This document shows positions 43,313 through 57,749 of a DNA stretch of 64,000 nt, one piece after another. Within the stretch, counting starts at the first letter, position 1. Each line of letters opens with the position of its first letter. The notes below the pieces were generated by a model. It searched no databases. It was not told where the DNA came from and saw only the letters and a list, made by a program, of their open reading frames with translations. The position numbers and the translations under genes were made by a program. The stretch is from Adiantum capillus-veneris. Lineage: Eukaryota > Streptophyta > Polypodiopsida > Polypodiales > Pteridaceae. The stretch covers positions 152,619,741-152,683,740 of the forward strand of contig CM043945.1 in NCBI GenBank assembly GCA_014529385.2, written 5' to 3'.

Positions 43313-43662
43313 GCACATGTACAAATTTCTTTTAATTGACCAATGTTTTTGTCTTATAAGACTAGTTCTCTTTTTCATTGTGCACAAATCTCAATAGTAT
43401 GCATGCATAGAATCATGTTTGTGATGACGACGTCTTGCAAACACCAAGTAGAATTTGTCACTCTACTTTGGGAGAATGAATGGACTAAAGAGCAGACATG
43501 CTTGTGGCATCTATGTCTCCCAAGCACCGAATGGATTAATCATCCATCTTGGAAAGATGTCGTAGGGTAAAAAGGGATCCTCTACCCCCGCTTCTAAGTA
43601 AGATTGATTAATGACTAAGGCTCTGGCTCATAGTCAAGGACGCCTATGATTTCAAGAGAGAG
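43313..43662 (+). other. Element 4 3' untranslated region and polypurine tract
   Basis: Non-coding. It ends TTTCAAGAGAGAG, the polypurine tract, just before the LTR. The first about 24 bases of the 3' LTR (including TGTCATTAAATATC) are deleted here. Confidence 0.65.
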
Positions 43663-44162
43663 TCTAACCAACCCAAATGATTTTTTCATATTAAATTGAT
43701 CATTTAATGTGGGAGAATAAATGGGAACAAGGGTTAGGATATAGACATGTGCTTAATAGATCTATCTCAATACGGGGTCAATGGTAAAGGGGCCCAAATG
43801 AGATATGGTCTATCAGAGAGCAAGGCTAACCAATGGACAATAAAGACCTTAGGGTTAGCTTCATTGAAGACCTCCAATAGTTAGTGTTAAAAGTCCTTTG
43901 ACCTTAGGTAAGCTAGGGCTATGCTTGATGTGGGAACCCGTTGAGGTGCTTGTCATGCCTGATGACTGAGGTGCTTGAGATGCTTGAGGTTCTTGTCATG
44001 CTTGAGATACTAGGGTTGTACTTGAGGTGAGAACCCACCAGCCCAAGCTTGAGGGGTTTAAGGGTCAAGATTGTGATGAGAAGTAGGCCCAAGGTTGAGG
44101 GGCTTGAGATGGCACAAAAGTCAAAGTGAATCCCTATAAGGAGGGGCCAAGCCATGCAAGAA

Positions 44163-44212
<50 letters not shown>

Positions 44213-45240
44213 TCTTGACCACTCTCTTTTCCAAAGGGCACCCCTTTCCCAAGAGGCAAGTAGGACACATGTCAAGACCCTAGCTTGGGTTACCCTCATG
44301 GCGTGCCTAAAGCCTATTGGTTGGTCTTCAAAGGGGTCCAATGATAATTTGGTGGAATTAATTATTTATTTTAGCATTTATCAATCCCTCTCTCTCAAAG
44401 GGGAAAGCTGGACACTTGTCCCAAGGCTACCCTTGTTGCTTGGTATGACTCTTGCTTGTGATTGGCTAGGCCTGGAGGGGTCCAATGAGCTTCAAGCATG
44501 AGCTATAAGGGGGGTCGATCAAAGCAAGTACGGGGCCTGCTTAAGGGGTATACGCTCCCACACACACTTTCATTGTGTGAAATGCCTCTGCTTCTCCAAG
44601 CAAGTAGAGAGGTTGAGAGTCTACACCAACACTCTTGGCTATGGAATGCAAATCCAACCAAGAGTCATGCTTCAATTCTTAATCTTGCCACCTTCTCCAT
44701 CTTCATTACTATGCTATTATGTATGCTAGCAAGAAGTGATGATAAGTGAGGAACTAATTATTTCTCCTATGAAATGTTGCTTCTTCCTCTTTCCTACCCT
44801 AATTCCCTGCTAGCTCTATCCACCTTTGAAGGTGTACGAGGTCTTAGGACTGAGGCTTAGGACTGAGGCTTGGGATAGTTAATGCTTTCCACAAAGTTTA
44901 TGTTATGCTCATGTTGCATGAAGCTTTCCATCTTCATTGCATCACCTAGGTCACAAGGAACACAAACATTATATTTTAATAAGTCTCTCTTGATGGGAGA
45001 AACCATAATTCAAATGCCTATTAGAGGGGGGACCGGCTCCAAATAAATCCGGTCCTCAACTGTTGTCATGTTCTCTAAATTCTCTCTCTTGTAAAATTAT
45101 TGCTCATGCCAAGTTAACTAAATGCTATGTTTATGTTGCTAACTTCAATTATGCTCACCCGCTATGCTCACAAAGTAATTTCTCAAAAGTACTCCCTCGA
45201 ATTTCCACTAATCTCAAGTTAATAGGCCAATTCCATTACA
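43663..45240 (+). repeat. Element 4 3' LTR with G48 homopolymer
   Basis: It is aligned to the 5' LTR over its length and ends CCATTACA. It contains a run of 48 consecutive G at 44163-44210, where the 5' LTR has six G. Confidence 0.85.
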
Positions 45241-45900
45241 AAAGACCTCCAAAGGTTAGTGTTAAAATTCCTTTGACCTTAGGCAAGCTAGGGTTGTGCT
45301 TGAGGTGATAACCTGGTACAAGCTTGAGGTGCTTGTTGTGCTCGGTGACTAAGGTGCTTGAGGTGCTTGTCGTGCTTTCTGACTAAGGTGTTTGTGTCAT
45401 GCTTGCTGACTAATATGCTTGAGGTGCTAGGGATGAGCTTGAGGTGGGAAGCTTTCCCAATTTTGAGGGTCTTAAGGTGTTCCAAAATTCAACAAGGATC
45501 CCTACATGAGAGGGGACAAGCCCTACAAGTAGGGGCAAGAGAGAGAACACACATACCCTCACACAAGGTAAGCCTAGTCCAAAGAAGCAATAGGGACACA
45601 TGTCAAGTTCCTCTCCATGTTGCCCTCATAAGGTGCCTAAAGACTATTGATTGGCCTCTCAAGGGGTCCAATGATAATTTAGCTAATTTAATTAATTTTT
45701 TACGTATTTATCAAGTCCTCTCTCTCCAAGGGGAAAGGGGGACCTTATCCCCAAGGCTAGCATGGTTTCTTGATATGAACTTTGCAGGTGATTGGCTAAG
45801 CTTGAAGGGTCCAATCAACTTTCAGCATGAGCTACAAGGGGGGGTCGACCAAGGAAGTTAGGGGCTAACTTGGGGGGTATACTCTCCCACACACACACAT
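45241..45900 (+). repeat. Element 6 5' LTR, second part
   Basis: It resumes AAAGACCTCC after element 4. It stops at the CACACACA run. The LTR 3' part, primer-binding site and start of the leader are deleted, because leader sequence matching element 4 (GGTAAGTGGGAC) follows at 45922. Confidence 0.75.
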
Positions 45901-46204
45901 TGGACTTTTTCAATGAAATAGGGTAAGTGGGACAGGTATCTATTATCCTGGTTGAGAAGGACTTAGTTCGAGGTACACCATTGGGAGCTATAGTTTTAAT
46001 AATGGAGTCTCTCAAGTTTTGCCTTTGGCTTAACCATTATTGAGCTACGAGCAAGCTCAAAAAGAACCATAATCAATTGAGAAATGTTAGACCCTCTCCA
46101 CTAGTCTTTGCAATCAACATTGCCTAAACCACGGGTTTGACTGCTTGAGAACTAATTTTCAAAGGTAAAGAAGAGTAGAGACTAAGGTTTTTGAGGGTAC
46201 CAAA

Positions 46205-47660
46205 GCACAAAGTAATTTATACATAAGTTTAATTAGCATAGGTGAATATAACCAAGAGAGTAGAATGAACATTGATAACTTTGATTTTGCACATGAAGGT
46301 GCTAATGATGATGCCCCAATGTTTGTTAATTATCTTCTTACTAGGTTGCAACAAGCTATGGGCAACCCTGCTTTGCAAGCCGAAGTTACTCAACAACTTC
46401 GTGTTTATGGGATTTTCCTTCCTCTCCAAGAGGAGGGAAGCTTAGGAAGCCTCTTGATGAGACTCTAAATGAAATACTCTCTCCCACAAGAGAGGAGGAA
46501 TCCAAAGATCAAGAAAGAAGAAAATCCCTAAGTTCCTTTGAAGATGTGGCTCCACGAAGATGATGGTCTAGACGATCGCCGACTCCTCCCAAGAGGAAAC
46601 GGTCAACCCATAGTCCTTCTCCTCGTCACTCTGAAAGGGAAGAGAGGAAACAAAGGAAGAAAAAGGCAAGAAAGAGTCCAACGGAAGCAGTGGATATTCT
46701 CCTAGAGAACACAAGAGGAGAGGAAATCGCAGATCCTAACCCGCATGGAGAAGGTCCCAAAAGCTCAAGAAATGTAAAAAGGGAGGAAAGAGTATCTCTT
46801 TTCTTACCTATGATGGCACCTTTGGTGCCACCAACAAAGTATTGGCCTTCATCCAGCAATTTGATGCGGCCTTTGGAGACGAGGGCTTCACAGAGTCCTT
46901 CAAGCTACATTGTGTAGCTATACACTTCCAAATATCTGCTCGTCTCAATGGTGGGCTAGCCTTCATGGCAGCGACATAGCTCCAAAGACATGGAAAAATC
47001 TATGAGCCTTTATCATGAAGCAATTCCTTGCAAGCAATGTAAAGGACAAAGTGCTTATCAAATGGTGGAGCTTAATGCTGCTCTCCAATGAGTCTATCCA
47101 CAAATATGTGGCCAAGTTTTGGGATTTACATCTCAAGGCTACTGTATTTCAAAAGATAGACTTTGTCGAGCAAAAGCAACAATTTTGTGCGACATTACTT
47201 GTCGAGTATGTCAACTCTCAACGCCTTGGTTCAATCATCAAAGTAATCCACCACACTATGTTTGCTTCGCTCATCAATTTCCAACAAGGGGCTAAAAGGA
47301 ATACCAAGCCCATGGAAATCAAAGACAAAGAACAATGCCCAAAATTCTCTCCAAGGTAGTTACAACAGCAACAACAACATTAACAATCCGTCTAATGAAA
47401 AGGGAGTTTACAACGGTAAAAATAAACTCTCTCCTGAGAAGAGCTAGAAGCTTTTCGTAAAAGGACCACAAATGCTTCAAGTTTGGGGAGCAAGGACATG
47501 GCTAAATGCTTCAAGTGTGGGGAGCAAGGACATTGCTACCGTTCTTGCCCCAAAAGATATACTCGCAATGAGACTCCTAGAGCTTCAACAATCGAAGTTC
47601 CAAAAGAGGATGCTCATTACAAAGGATCACCTCTCTCTATGCTTGGGGGAAGGTAAGGGA
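46205..47660 (+). pseudogene. Element 6 gag
   Basis: MNIDNFDFAHEGANDDAPMF, LQQAMGNPALQAEV, a basic stretch, FIQQFDAAFGDEGF and a zinc knuckle CFKCGEQGHCYRSC near 47510. About 38 bases covering the start of the knuckle are tandemly duplicated at 47467-47545. Multiple frames. Confidence 0.72.
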
Positions 47661-48587
47661 GAATGATGTCTTCATCTTGTTTGACCCAGGCTATACTCAT
47701 ATCGAAGAAGTTGGCCACCAAATTAGGCATTCAAGCTCATGAGATGGGAGATATTATGGTAGTCGATGGAGTCTTCAAGAGGAAAGAATCTGCATTTACT
47801 CTCTTGATTGGGAAATTGAGGCTTCATGTCCAAGGCTATGTTGACAAAGAAGATTTCTTCATCTCTCCTCTCAAGTATGAAGATGTCATCTGCGGGGCAC
47901 CATGGTCTTACCATATGGCTGTTAAAGTAAATTTCTTTGAAGAATGTTGTACTTCAAGTATAGAGAAAAGAACATGTACATAGATTCTAATGAGCCTGGT
48001 CGTACCATACTCCTTGTGAATTATCCTGCTTCTGATAAATTAATGAAAAGCTCAATTTCTGTGTACATGGTTTTTGTCAAACAATCTATAAAGAGTCCTA
48101 ATGTTTTATCAAATAAAGATGATAGGAATCAAGAAGAGTTAGACTTTTCTAGTTTTCTAATTGAATTGCAAGATGTTTTTATCGATGATATCCCTTTATG
48201 AATTGCCTCCAAAACGAGGGGATGATGACCATTGAATTGAGATCCTACCAAGAAGCTCACCACCTAACAAGCCTCCTTATCAAATTTCCCAAGCTCAACA
48301 AGAGGAGATCATGAGGCAAGTACAAGAATTGGTAGACAAAGGGATGGTGAGGCCTACCTCCTCTCCCTTTTGTTCTCTAGTCCTTTAGTGCAAAAGAAAT
48401 ATGGTATATACTGCATGTGTGTGAACTATCAAGCGCTAAACCATATCACTATCAAAACAGACTTCCCGTACCACGGGTAGAATACTTGTTTGATAAGCTA
48501 CAAGGTTTGACCTACTTCAATAGGATAGACCTTAAAAGTGGCTATCTTCAAATAAGGATAGTGAATGAAGATATTGTAAAGATCGCA
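47661..48587 (+). pseudogene. Element 6 protease and start of reverse transcriptase
   Basis: FILFDPGYTH protease, a deletion just after the active site, then a linker (EELDFSSFLIELQDVFIDDIPL) and RT entry PRVEYLFDKLQGLTYFNRIDLKSGY. RT is cut at codon level by element 5 at 48588 and continues at 57301. Confidence 0.78.
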
Positions 48588-49280
48588 TGTAATGGAAATG
48601 GCCTATGAACTTTGAGAGTAGCGGAATTAGGAAATTAGGTGAAGCACTTTTGAGAGATTACTTTGTGAGCATAGCGGGTGAACTTAGTTGATGGTAGCAA
48701 CATAAACATGGTACTTAGTTAACTTGGCATGAACAATACTTTTGCAAGAGAGAGAGTTTAGAGAACATGACAATAGTTGAGGACCGGATTCATATGGAGC
48801 CGGTCCCCCCTTCAATAGGCATTTGCATTATAGTTTCTCCCATCAAGAGAGACTTGGTACAATACAACCTTTGTGTTCCTTGTGACCTATGTGATCCAAT
48901 GAAGATGAAAATCTTCATGCATCACAAGCATAACATAAACTTGTAGAAAGAATTAACTATCCCAGGCCTCAGTCCCAAGGCCTCAAAACACCTTCAAAGG
49001 TGGAGAGAGCTAGCGGGGAATGAGGGTAGGGAAGAGGAAGAAGAAACATTCCATAGGAGAAAGAAATAGTTCCTCACTTATCATCACTCTTCTTGCTAGC
49101 ATACATAATAGCATAGTAATGAAGATGGAGAATATGGCAAGCTTAAGTATTGAAGCATGGCTCTTGGTATGATTTGCATTCCATAGCCAAGAGTATTGGT
49201 GTAGGCTCTTACTTCTCACAAGCTTGGAGAAGGAGGTGGAGTTCCTCAACAATCACCAAGTGAAAATGAATCCACAAAAT

Positions 49281-49322
<42 letters not shown>

Positions 49323-50329
49323 CCCCCTAGCACCCTCTTGCTTACTTGGGGCTAACTTTTCCACATGCTGCAAGCTCATTGGACCCCTCTCCCTATAGCT
49401 AATCACATGCTGCATGCATTCACGTACATGGGTAGTCTTTTGACAAGTGTCCTCCTTACCTCTTAGAGAGAGAGAGCTTGAAAAGATCTAGATATTTGTT
49501 GGATGGAAGAAGATTCTCATTGGACCCCTCTTTAGCCCAACCAATAGCATTCAAGAACACCATGTGGTTAATCTTAGTGAGAGTTTGACATGTGTCCCAT
49601 GTGCCCTTTTAGAAAAGGGGTGCCCCTTGGGTGAGTGGAAGGTTAGGTCAAAGATTACCCTATCTTTGGGACTTTTATGCATAGGAAGCTTCTCAAGAAA
49701 CTTCCTCATTAAGTGTGTAGGGTCTCTTTTTGACTCAAACATCTTACCCTCCATGAATAGGAAGCTTCTCAAGCAAATTCCTCATTAAGTGTGTAGGGTC
49801 TCTTTTTGACTCAAGCATCTTACCCCCTATGCATAGGAAGCTTCTCAAGAAACTTCCTCATTAAGTGTGACAAGTACCTCAAGTACCTTAGCCATCAAGC
49901 ATGACAAGCACCTTAGGTGGAGTTCCCACCTCAAGCTCAGCCCTAGCTTGCTTAAGGTCAAAGGCAAGTTTAGGTCGGGTTCCCACCTCAAGCACATCCC
50001 TAGCTTGCTTAAATTCAAAGACAAGTTTAGGTCGGGTTCCCACCTCAAGCTCAGACCTAGCTTGCTTAAGTTCAAAGGACTTTTAACACTAACCATTGGA
50101 GGTCTTTAATGAATTTAACCCTAAGGTCTTCTAAGCTCCATTAGTTAACCTTGCTCTTTGACAGACTATCTCTCATTTGGGCCTCTTTACCATTGGCCCC
50201 GTGTTGAGATAGATCCGTAAGCACATGTCTATATTCTAACCCTTGTTCTCGTTTATTATCCTACATTAAATGATCAGTTTAATATGAGAAAATCATTTGG
50301 GTTGGTTAGATATTAGATATTTAATGACA
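48588..50329 (-). repeat. Element 5 3' LTR
   Basis: It contains a GT tract of about 38 bases near 49283-49320 and a triple near-repeat (TTCCCACCTCAAGCTCAG...) at 49925-50075. Divergence from the other LTR is a few percent by eye. Confidence 0.88.
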
Positions 50330-50700
50330 TTACCTCTCTCTTGAAATTATAGTTGTCCTCGACTATGAGGTAAAAGAGATAAAATCATAGTCATTATTCA
50401 ATTTGTCTTAGTGGGTAGAGGATCCCCTTTTTACACTACAACATAATTCCAAGATGGATGACTAATCCATGTGGTGCTTGGGAGACATAGCTACCGCAAG
50501 CATGTCTGCTCTTTAGTCCATATCATACTTCCAAAGTAGAGTGACAAGTTCTACTTGGTGTTTGGGAGACTTCATCACCACAAACATGACCCTAAGCATG
50601 CATACTTCTTAAATTTGTGCACAATAAAAAGAGAACTAGTCTTATGAGACAAAAACATCATTTAAAATGCATTTTCATATGCTTACTCTAGTGAAGCATT
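50330..50700 (-). other. Element 5 3' untranslated region with polypurine tract
   Basis: Minus-strand AAGAGAGAGGTAA abuts the LTR. Upstream is non-coding sequence matching 43313-43660 of element 4. Confidence 0.65.
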
Positions 50701-51900
50701 GTAAGCATTGACAAGGTTCATATTATCCTTAAGCTAGGTTCCTTGCATCCATTTAGCATCTTTAAAAGGATAATTCTTTAAATTAATAAGATAATGTCAA
50801 ATAATCTTACCGTTTCTTAATACCTTGTCTTCAGGTCATAGGATAGACTTAGATTGAAGTACTTGTTCTTGCTCTTTGATTTTTGGAGGGTCTGCTTCTT
50901 TTGATGGCGCTCCTTTGTAAGGCTTATGTAGGTTCTCAGGGAAAACATTGTGCATGAGCCAATGGTTGGGCAACTTCAATTGATAAGCCATCTCATTGAC
51001 TGGCTTAAGAATTTTAAGGACCATAGTATCTTTTTGCTAATTTAGCATCATACTCTTGGTGGTCCATAGGACTCTTGCCCGTAGTATGCCTCAGATGATC
51101 CTTGAGAAATGTTAGCTAGACCCAATCATTTTCCTTAAAGGCTAAGGTTCTTTTGTGCTTATTAGTAGAGCATCCCTTTTTGCCTTTCCTGTGAGATGGA
51201 TATAACCCCTTTAATCTTTGGAAAATATTCTTGTAACTCTCAGCTAGATTCATCAGCAGAGCGAAGATCTTCCCATGTACTTGAAGTAGTAAGGGACTTT
51301 TGGATCTTCTCTCTTTAACCTCGAAAGGTGCTTTCCCCCTAGAAGTATGTACAATGTCATTGTACGACTACTCTATAAGACGTAGGTACTTCTATCATCG
51401 AGAACGTTGATCTACTTCCATGACATAGACTTTTAGTAGATTCAAGAATCATTAGAGTAGTTATTTCACTTTGGTCATCCGTGTGTGGATGATATACAAA
51501 TTTAATCTACTTCTTAGATTCCAAAAGAGACCCAAGACATTATTGGTCATTCTAGGATCTTTGTCCGACACTATGGATGTTGGAAATCTATGATCCTTGA
51601 AAATTTGAGATCTGAAGAGGGTTGCCATTTGATGTGCCTTAATAGTCTTTTTGACAGGCAAGTGTGTTTTCTTGTTAAGCCTGTTGATTGAAACAATCCA
51701 AGTTGCTTCCCTCGATCAATTTTCAACTTTCGGTATACCACGCATTTTGAAACATACTCTTGTATGTTTACTTTTCATGGTAGACCAACAGAAATACATT
51801 TCTACTCCTCGAAGAGTAAACTATGGAATCCCTCTTTGCCCCGCATAAGGAGAAGTATGGGATTCATACATGACTTTCGTATTGTATGGGTGATTAACAC
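50701..51900 (-). pseudogene. Element 5 integrase and chromodomain region, decayed
   Basis: Pieces of integrase (PVKKTIKAHQMATLFRSQIF, IVSDKDPRMTNN) and C-terminus (LKILKPVNEMAYQLKLPNHW) align with element 4, with many stops and frame changes. Confidence 0.72.
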
Positions 51901-51905
51901 ATAGC

Positions 51906-53181
51906 CTATTGCCGTTTGGAAGATAACCATCCTTCATGGTTGAATGGTTCTTTTTTCTTCCCTATTGCAAAGGATGTAATTACATACTTAAAGTCTTGGT
52001 CAGTAGTATACTCATCTATCATAAAAGCTAGATCATTGTGAGTTGCTATAGACACCACATTTACCCTTTGTCGTTGTGAAAGTGCATCGACCACTTGATT
52101 GTGCTTGCCAACAATGTGAGCAATATGAAATTTAAATTGCAAAAGAAATTTTCCCACCTCATTTGTTTGTCGGAGAGCTTGGTTTGCGTCATGAAATTCT
52201 TGAGGCTTTGTGATCCATTCGTAGGATAAATGGAGTCCCCAAGAGACAGTGTTTCCACGTATTTAGGGCATATAGAATAGCTAGTAGCTCTTTTCGTATT
52301 TGCCCAATACTCACTTATCGATGTTGAGTCTTTGACTCTCATATGCTATGGAATGCCCTTCTTGAAGTAAAATAGCTCCAAGGCAATTAACAAGCATCAC
52401 ATTGGACCTGAAATGGCTTTGAGAGATCTAATAGTGTGAGCACATGTTGAGAGATAAGATTCTCCTTAAGCTTCTCAAAATCTTCTTGCACTTTTGCAGT
52501 CCATGAATACTTAACGTTTCTTTTTGTTAAGTCATGTAATGGGTCTGCTATTAATGAGAATTTTTTCTATGAAGCATCTATAGCATGCACACATACCTAT
52601 GAAGCTTTGTACATCAGGTATATTCCTTGGATCAGGCCATCCTTTTATTATCTCTAACTTTGTTGGATCCAAATGGGTGCCATCATTAGAGATAATGTGA
52701 CCTAAATATTGAATCTCTTGTAGGAAAATTTCACTTTTCTTTTGATTAATAAAAAGCTTATTCTCTCTCACAACTTGAAAGGTTACCTGGAGGTGTTGCT
52801 TGTACTCTTCAAGAGAATTTGGATGGCATGAAGATTTTTGTCCATCATGAGTTTGAATGCGTATAGAGCATTTCTCAGGCCAAAACTTGTAAATTATCAA
52901 AAAGATCTTCTACCCGCGGCACGAGAAATCTATTTTTGATAGTGATCTTATTTAGTTCTCTATAGTCGACACACATGTGATATGTGTCGTCTTTCTTTTT
53001 CACTAAAAGAAATGGTGAACAAAATGGAGAGGAGATAGACCTCACCATCCCTTTTTTTTTTTACCAATTCATGCATTTGCCTCATGATCTCCTCTTGTTG
53101 AGCTTGTGAGACTCGATAAGGACGCTTGTTAGGCGGTGAGCTTCTTGGTAGGAGCTCAATTGCATGGTCATCATCCCTCAT
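51906..53181 (-). pseudogene. Element 5 reverse transcriptase and RNase H with RT core missing
   Basis: RNase H words (KFHIAHIVGKHNQVVDALSQRQ) at 51906-52160. RT palm end SLEEYKQHLQVTFQ and IQYLGHIIS at 52580-52820. The region that should hold FFDDIIIYSKS is replaced by unrelated sequence near 52815-52890. RT entry (SSPPNKRPYRVSQAQQEEI) at 53060-53160. Confidence 0.75.
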
Positions 53182-53271
53182 TTTAGAGGTAGCTCAGTAG
53201 GGATGTCATCAAAGAAAAAATCTTGGAATCCATTTAGGAAATTAGACAACTCTAATTCCTCTTTATTCCCT

Positions 53272-55073
53272 TTATTGCAGGGATATGGTGTTCCCCGACT
53301 CATGGACATGTATGTACATGCTCTTTTCCCTGTAGGTGAAGTAGATCCTCCTTTCAATGAAATTCATGTTGGAAGATATGCGGTTAAACCATGGTGCCCC
53401 AACGATAACATTCTCATGTTTGAGAGGGGAGATGAAGAAATATTTTTTTTGTCTACATAGCTTTGGACATGAAGCCTTAATTTTCCAATTAAGGAAGACT
53501 GAGACGTCTTGTCCCTTAGTAGCTCCATTGGCTTTCAATGCATCTCCCATCTTGTGGGCTTGTATGCCTATCTTAGTGGTCAACTCCGTGGATATGAAGT
53601 TGTGAGTTGAACCAGGGTCAATCAAAATAAAGGCATCATGCTCTTCCATCTTTCCCCAAGCATAGGAAAGGATAAATCCTCGGCAATGAGCATCATCTTT
53701 TGGAGCTTCAACATAGAGGCGCTAGGAGTCTCATTGCGGGTAGTTCTCTTGGGGCAAGGACGATAACCATGGCCTTGCTCCCCACACTTAAAACATGTGT
53801 GGTCCTTAAGGAAATCTTCTAGCTCTTTAGGAGAGAGTTTATATTTACCTTTGTAAATTCCCTTCTCCTTGGACCGATTGTTGTTGTTGTTGGAATAGCC
53901 TCGGTAAGAATTTTGGGCATTGGTTTTCCCCTTGGCATTACTTTTGTCCTTATTTTCCATGGGCTTGAAATTTCTTCTAGCCCCTTGTTGGAAATTGATG
54001 CGCGAAGCAACCATGGTGTGGTGGATTATTTTGGTGATAGAACCAGGCCGTTGAGAGTTGACTTACTCGGCCATCTCTTTGGGTAATCCCGCATAGAATT
54101 GTTGCTTTTTCTCGACAAAGTCTATCTTTTGAGATGTAAATCCCAAAACTTGTCCACATATTTGGGGATAGACTCATGAAAGAGAAGCTTTAAACTTCAC
54201 CATTTGGTAAGCACTTAGTCCTTTGCATCACTTGCAAGGAATTGCTTCATGATGGAAACTCATAGAGTTTTCCATGTCTTTGGGGCTTCGCCATTGCCAC
54301 GAAGGCTAGCCCACCATTGACAAGCCGATTTTTGGAAGTGCATAGCTACATGGTGTAGCTTGGAGGACTCCATGAGGCCCTCGTCTCCAAAGGCCGCATC
54401 AAATTGTTTGATGAAGGCCAATACCTTGTCGGTAGCACCAAAGGTGCCATCATAGGTGAGAAAAGAGATACTATTTCCTCCCTCTTTGAACTTCTTTAGA
54501 TTTTGTGACCTTTGCCATGCAGGGTAAGATTTGTAATGTCCTCCCCTCTTGTATTCTCTAGGAGAATAGCCATAGCTTTCATTGGTAGAGGAGGAAGGTG
54601 AAGAAGAAGGAGAAGAGGGTGACCTCTTTCTTGCCCTTTTCTTCCTTTGTTTCCTCTCTTCCCTTTTGGAGTGACGAGGAGAAGGAATATGGGTTAACCA
54701 TATCCTCTTGGGAGGAGTTGGCGATCGTCTAGACCGCCATCTTCATGGAGCCATATCTTTTCAGGAGCGTAGGGAGTCATTACTTTCTCGTTCTTTGGAT
54801 TCCTCCTCTCATATGGGAGAGAGCCTTCTTTTGGGGGGTCTCACCAAGAGGCCTCCTAAGCTCTCTCTCCTCTTTGAGAGGAATGGAAATTCCATAAACA
54901 CGAAGTTATTGAGTAACTTTGGCTTGCAAAGAGGGGTTGCCCATAGCTTGTTGCAACCTAGTAACAAGATAATTAACAAACATGGGAGCATCATCATTAA
55001 CACCTTCACGTGCAAAATCAATGTTTTCAATGTTCATTCTACTCTCTTGGTTATTGTCACCCATGTTAATTAA
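53272..55073 (-). pseudogene. Element 5 gag and protease
   Basis: Gag start MGDNNQESRMNIENIDF near 55063, zinc knuckle CFKCGEQGHGYRPC near 53770, protease FILIDPGSTHNFISTEL near 53620 (again DPG). Interrupted by stops and frame changes. Confidence 0.75.
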
Positions 55074-55460
55074 ACTAAGGTGTTTACTTAGTGTATGCTT
55101 TGGCAATTCAAAACCTTAGTTGCTACTCCTCCTAGCCTTTGAAAAATAGTCACTTAAGTATCTACACCCATGGCTCGATTTTGTTAAGTATAGAGAGTAG
55201 TGGAGTGGGTCTAACATAGCAGAGTTGCCAAGGGATAGCTCCTTTCGGACTTCTTATGGCACAATAATGGTAAAGCCGTAGACAAGTTTAAAAAGACTCC
55301 ATTATTAAGACCAAAGCTCTCGAGGTGTGCACCATATCCCACATAGTGGGCTCAACAAAACCGATAATAGATCCCAGTCCCACTTACCCTAATATAATTA
55401 ACAAAATCAACCATTAATAGGCTACTTAAGGACCCCTCTTCTTAAGCAAGAAAAGAGAAA

Positions 55461-55478
55461 CCAAATGCTCTGATACCA
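55461..55478 (-). other. Element 5 primer-binding site
   Basis: Minus-strand TGGTATCAGAGCATTTGG, one base from the LTR: initiator tRNA-Met type. Confidence 0.88.
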
Positions 55479-55479
55479 A

Positions 55480-57300
<1,821 letters not shown>

Positions 57301-57749
57301 TCGCATTTCATACAATGTTTGGTCTTTATGAATATCTAATCATGCCTTTTGGCTTGACTAATGCACCGGCCAATTTGAATCATTTGATGGAGAAACCCTA
57401 CCACAAATTCACTAGAGTGTTATTTGATGATATCATCATCTACTCGAAGTCCTTGGAGGAGCACAAGCAACATCTCAAGGTGATTTTTCAAGATTTGAGG
57501 GAGAACAAGCTTTTTAACAATGAAAAGAAGAGTGAATTTTTCCTTCAAGAGATTCAATACTTAGGTCATATTATCTCTCAAGATTGTATCCATATGGATT
57601 CATCAAAATTTGAGGTAATAAAAGGATGGATTAATCCAAGGAATCTATATGAGTTAAGAATCTTTATTGGTATGTGTGCATACTATAGACGCTTCATAGA
57701 CAATTTTTTTCAAATAGCGGGACCATTGCATGACTTAACAAAGAAGAAT
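57301..57749 (+). pseudogene. Element 6 reverse transcriptase, second part
   Basis: GLYEYLIMPFGLTNAP, an intact catalytic box LFDDIIIYSKS, IQYLGHIIS, FIGMCAYYRRFIDNFFQIA. The homology ends at AAGAAGAA (57748), where element 7 begins. The RNase H and integrase of element 6 are absent. Confidence 0.82.

Larger units (their letters stand above)
36646..45240 (+). mobile_element. Element 4: chromovirus-type Ty3/gypsy retrotransposon, decayed
   Basis: 8595 bases with LTRs 36646-38257 and about 43663-45240, a tRNA-Met-type primer-binding site, gag, protease, RT, RNase H, integrase and a C-terminal chromodomain. The 5-base target duplication is AAAGA (36641-36645 and 45241-45245). It sits inside the 5' LTR of a relative (element 6). 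Confidence 0.9.
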
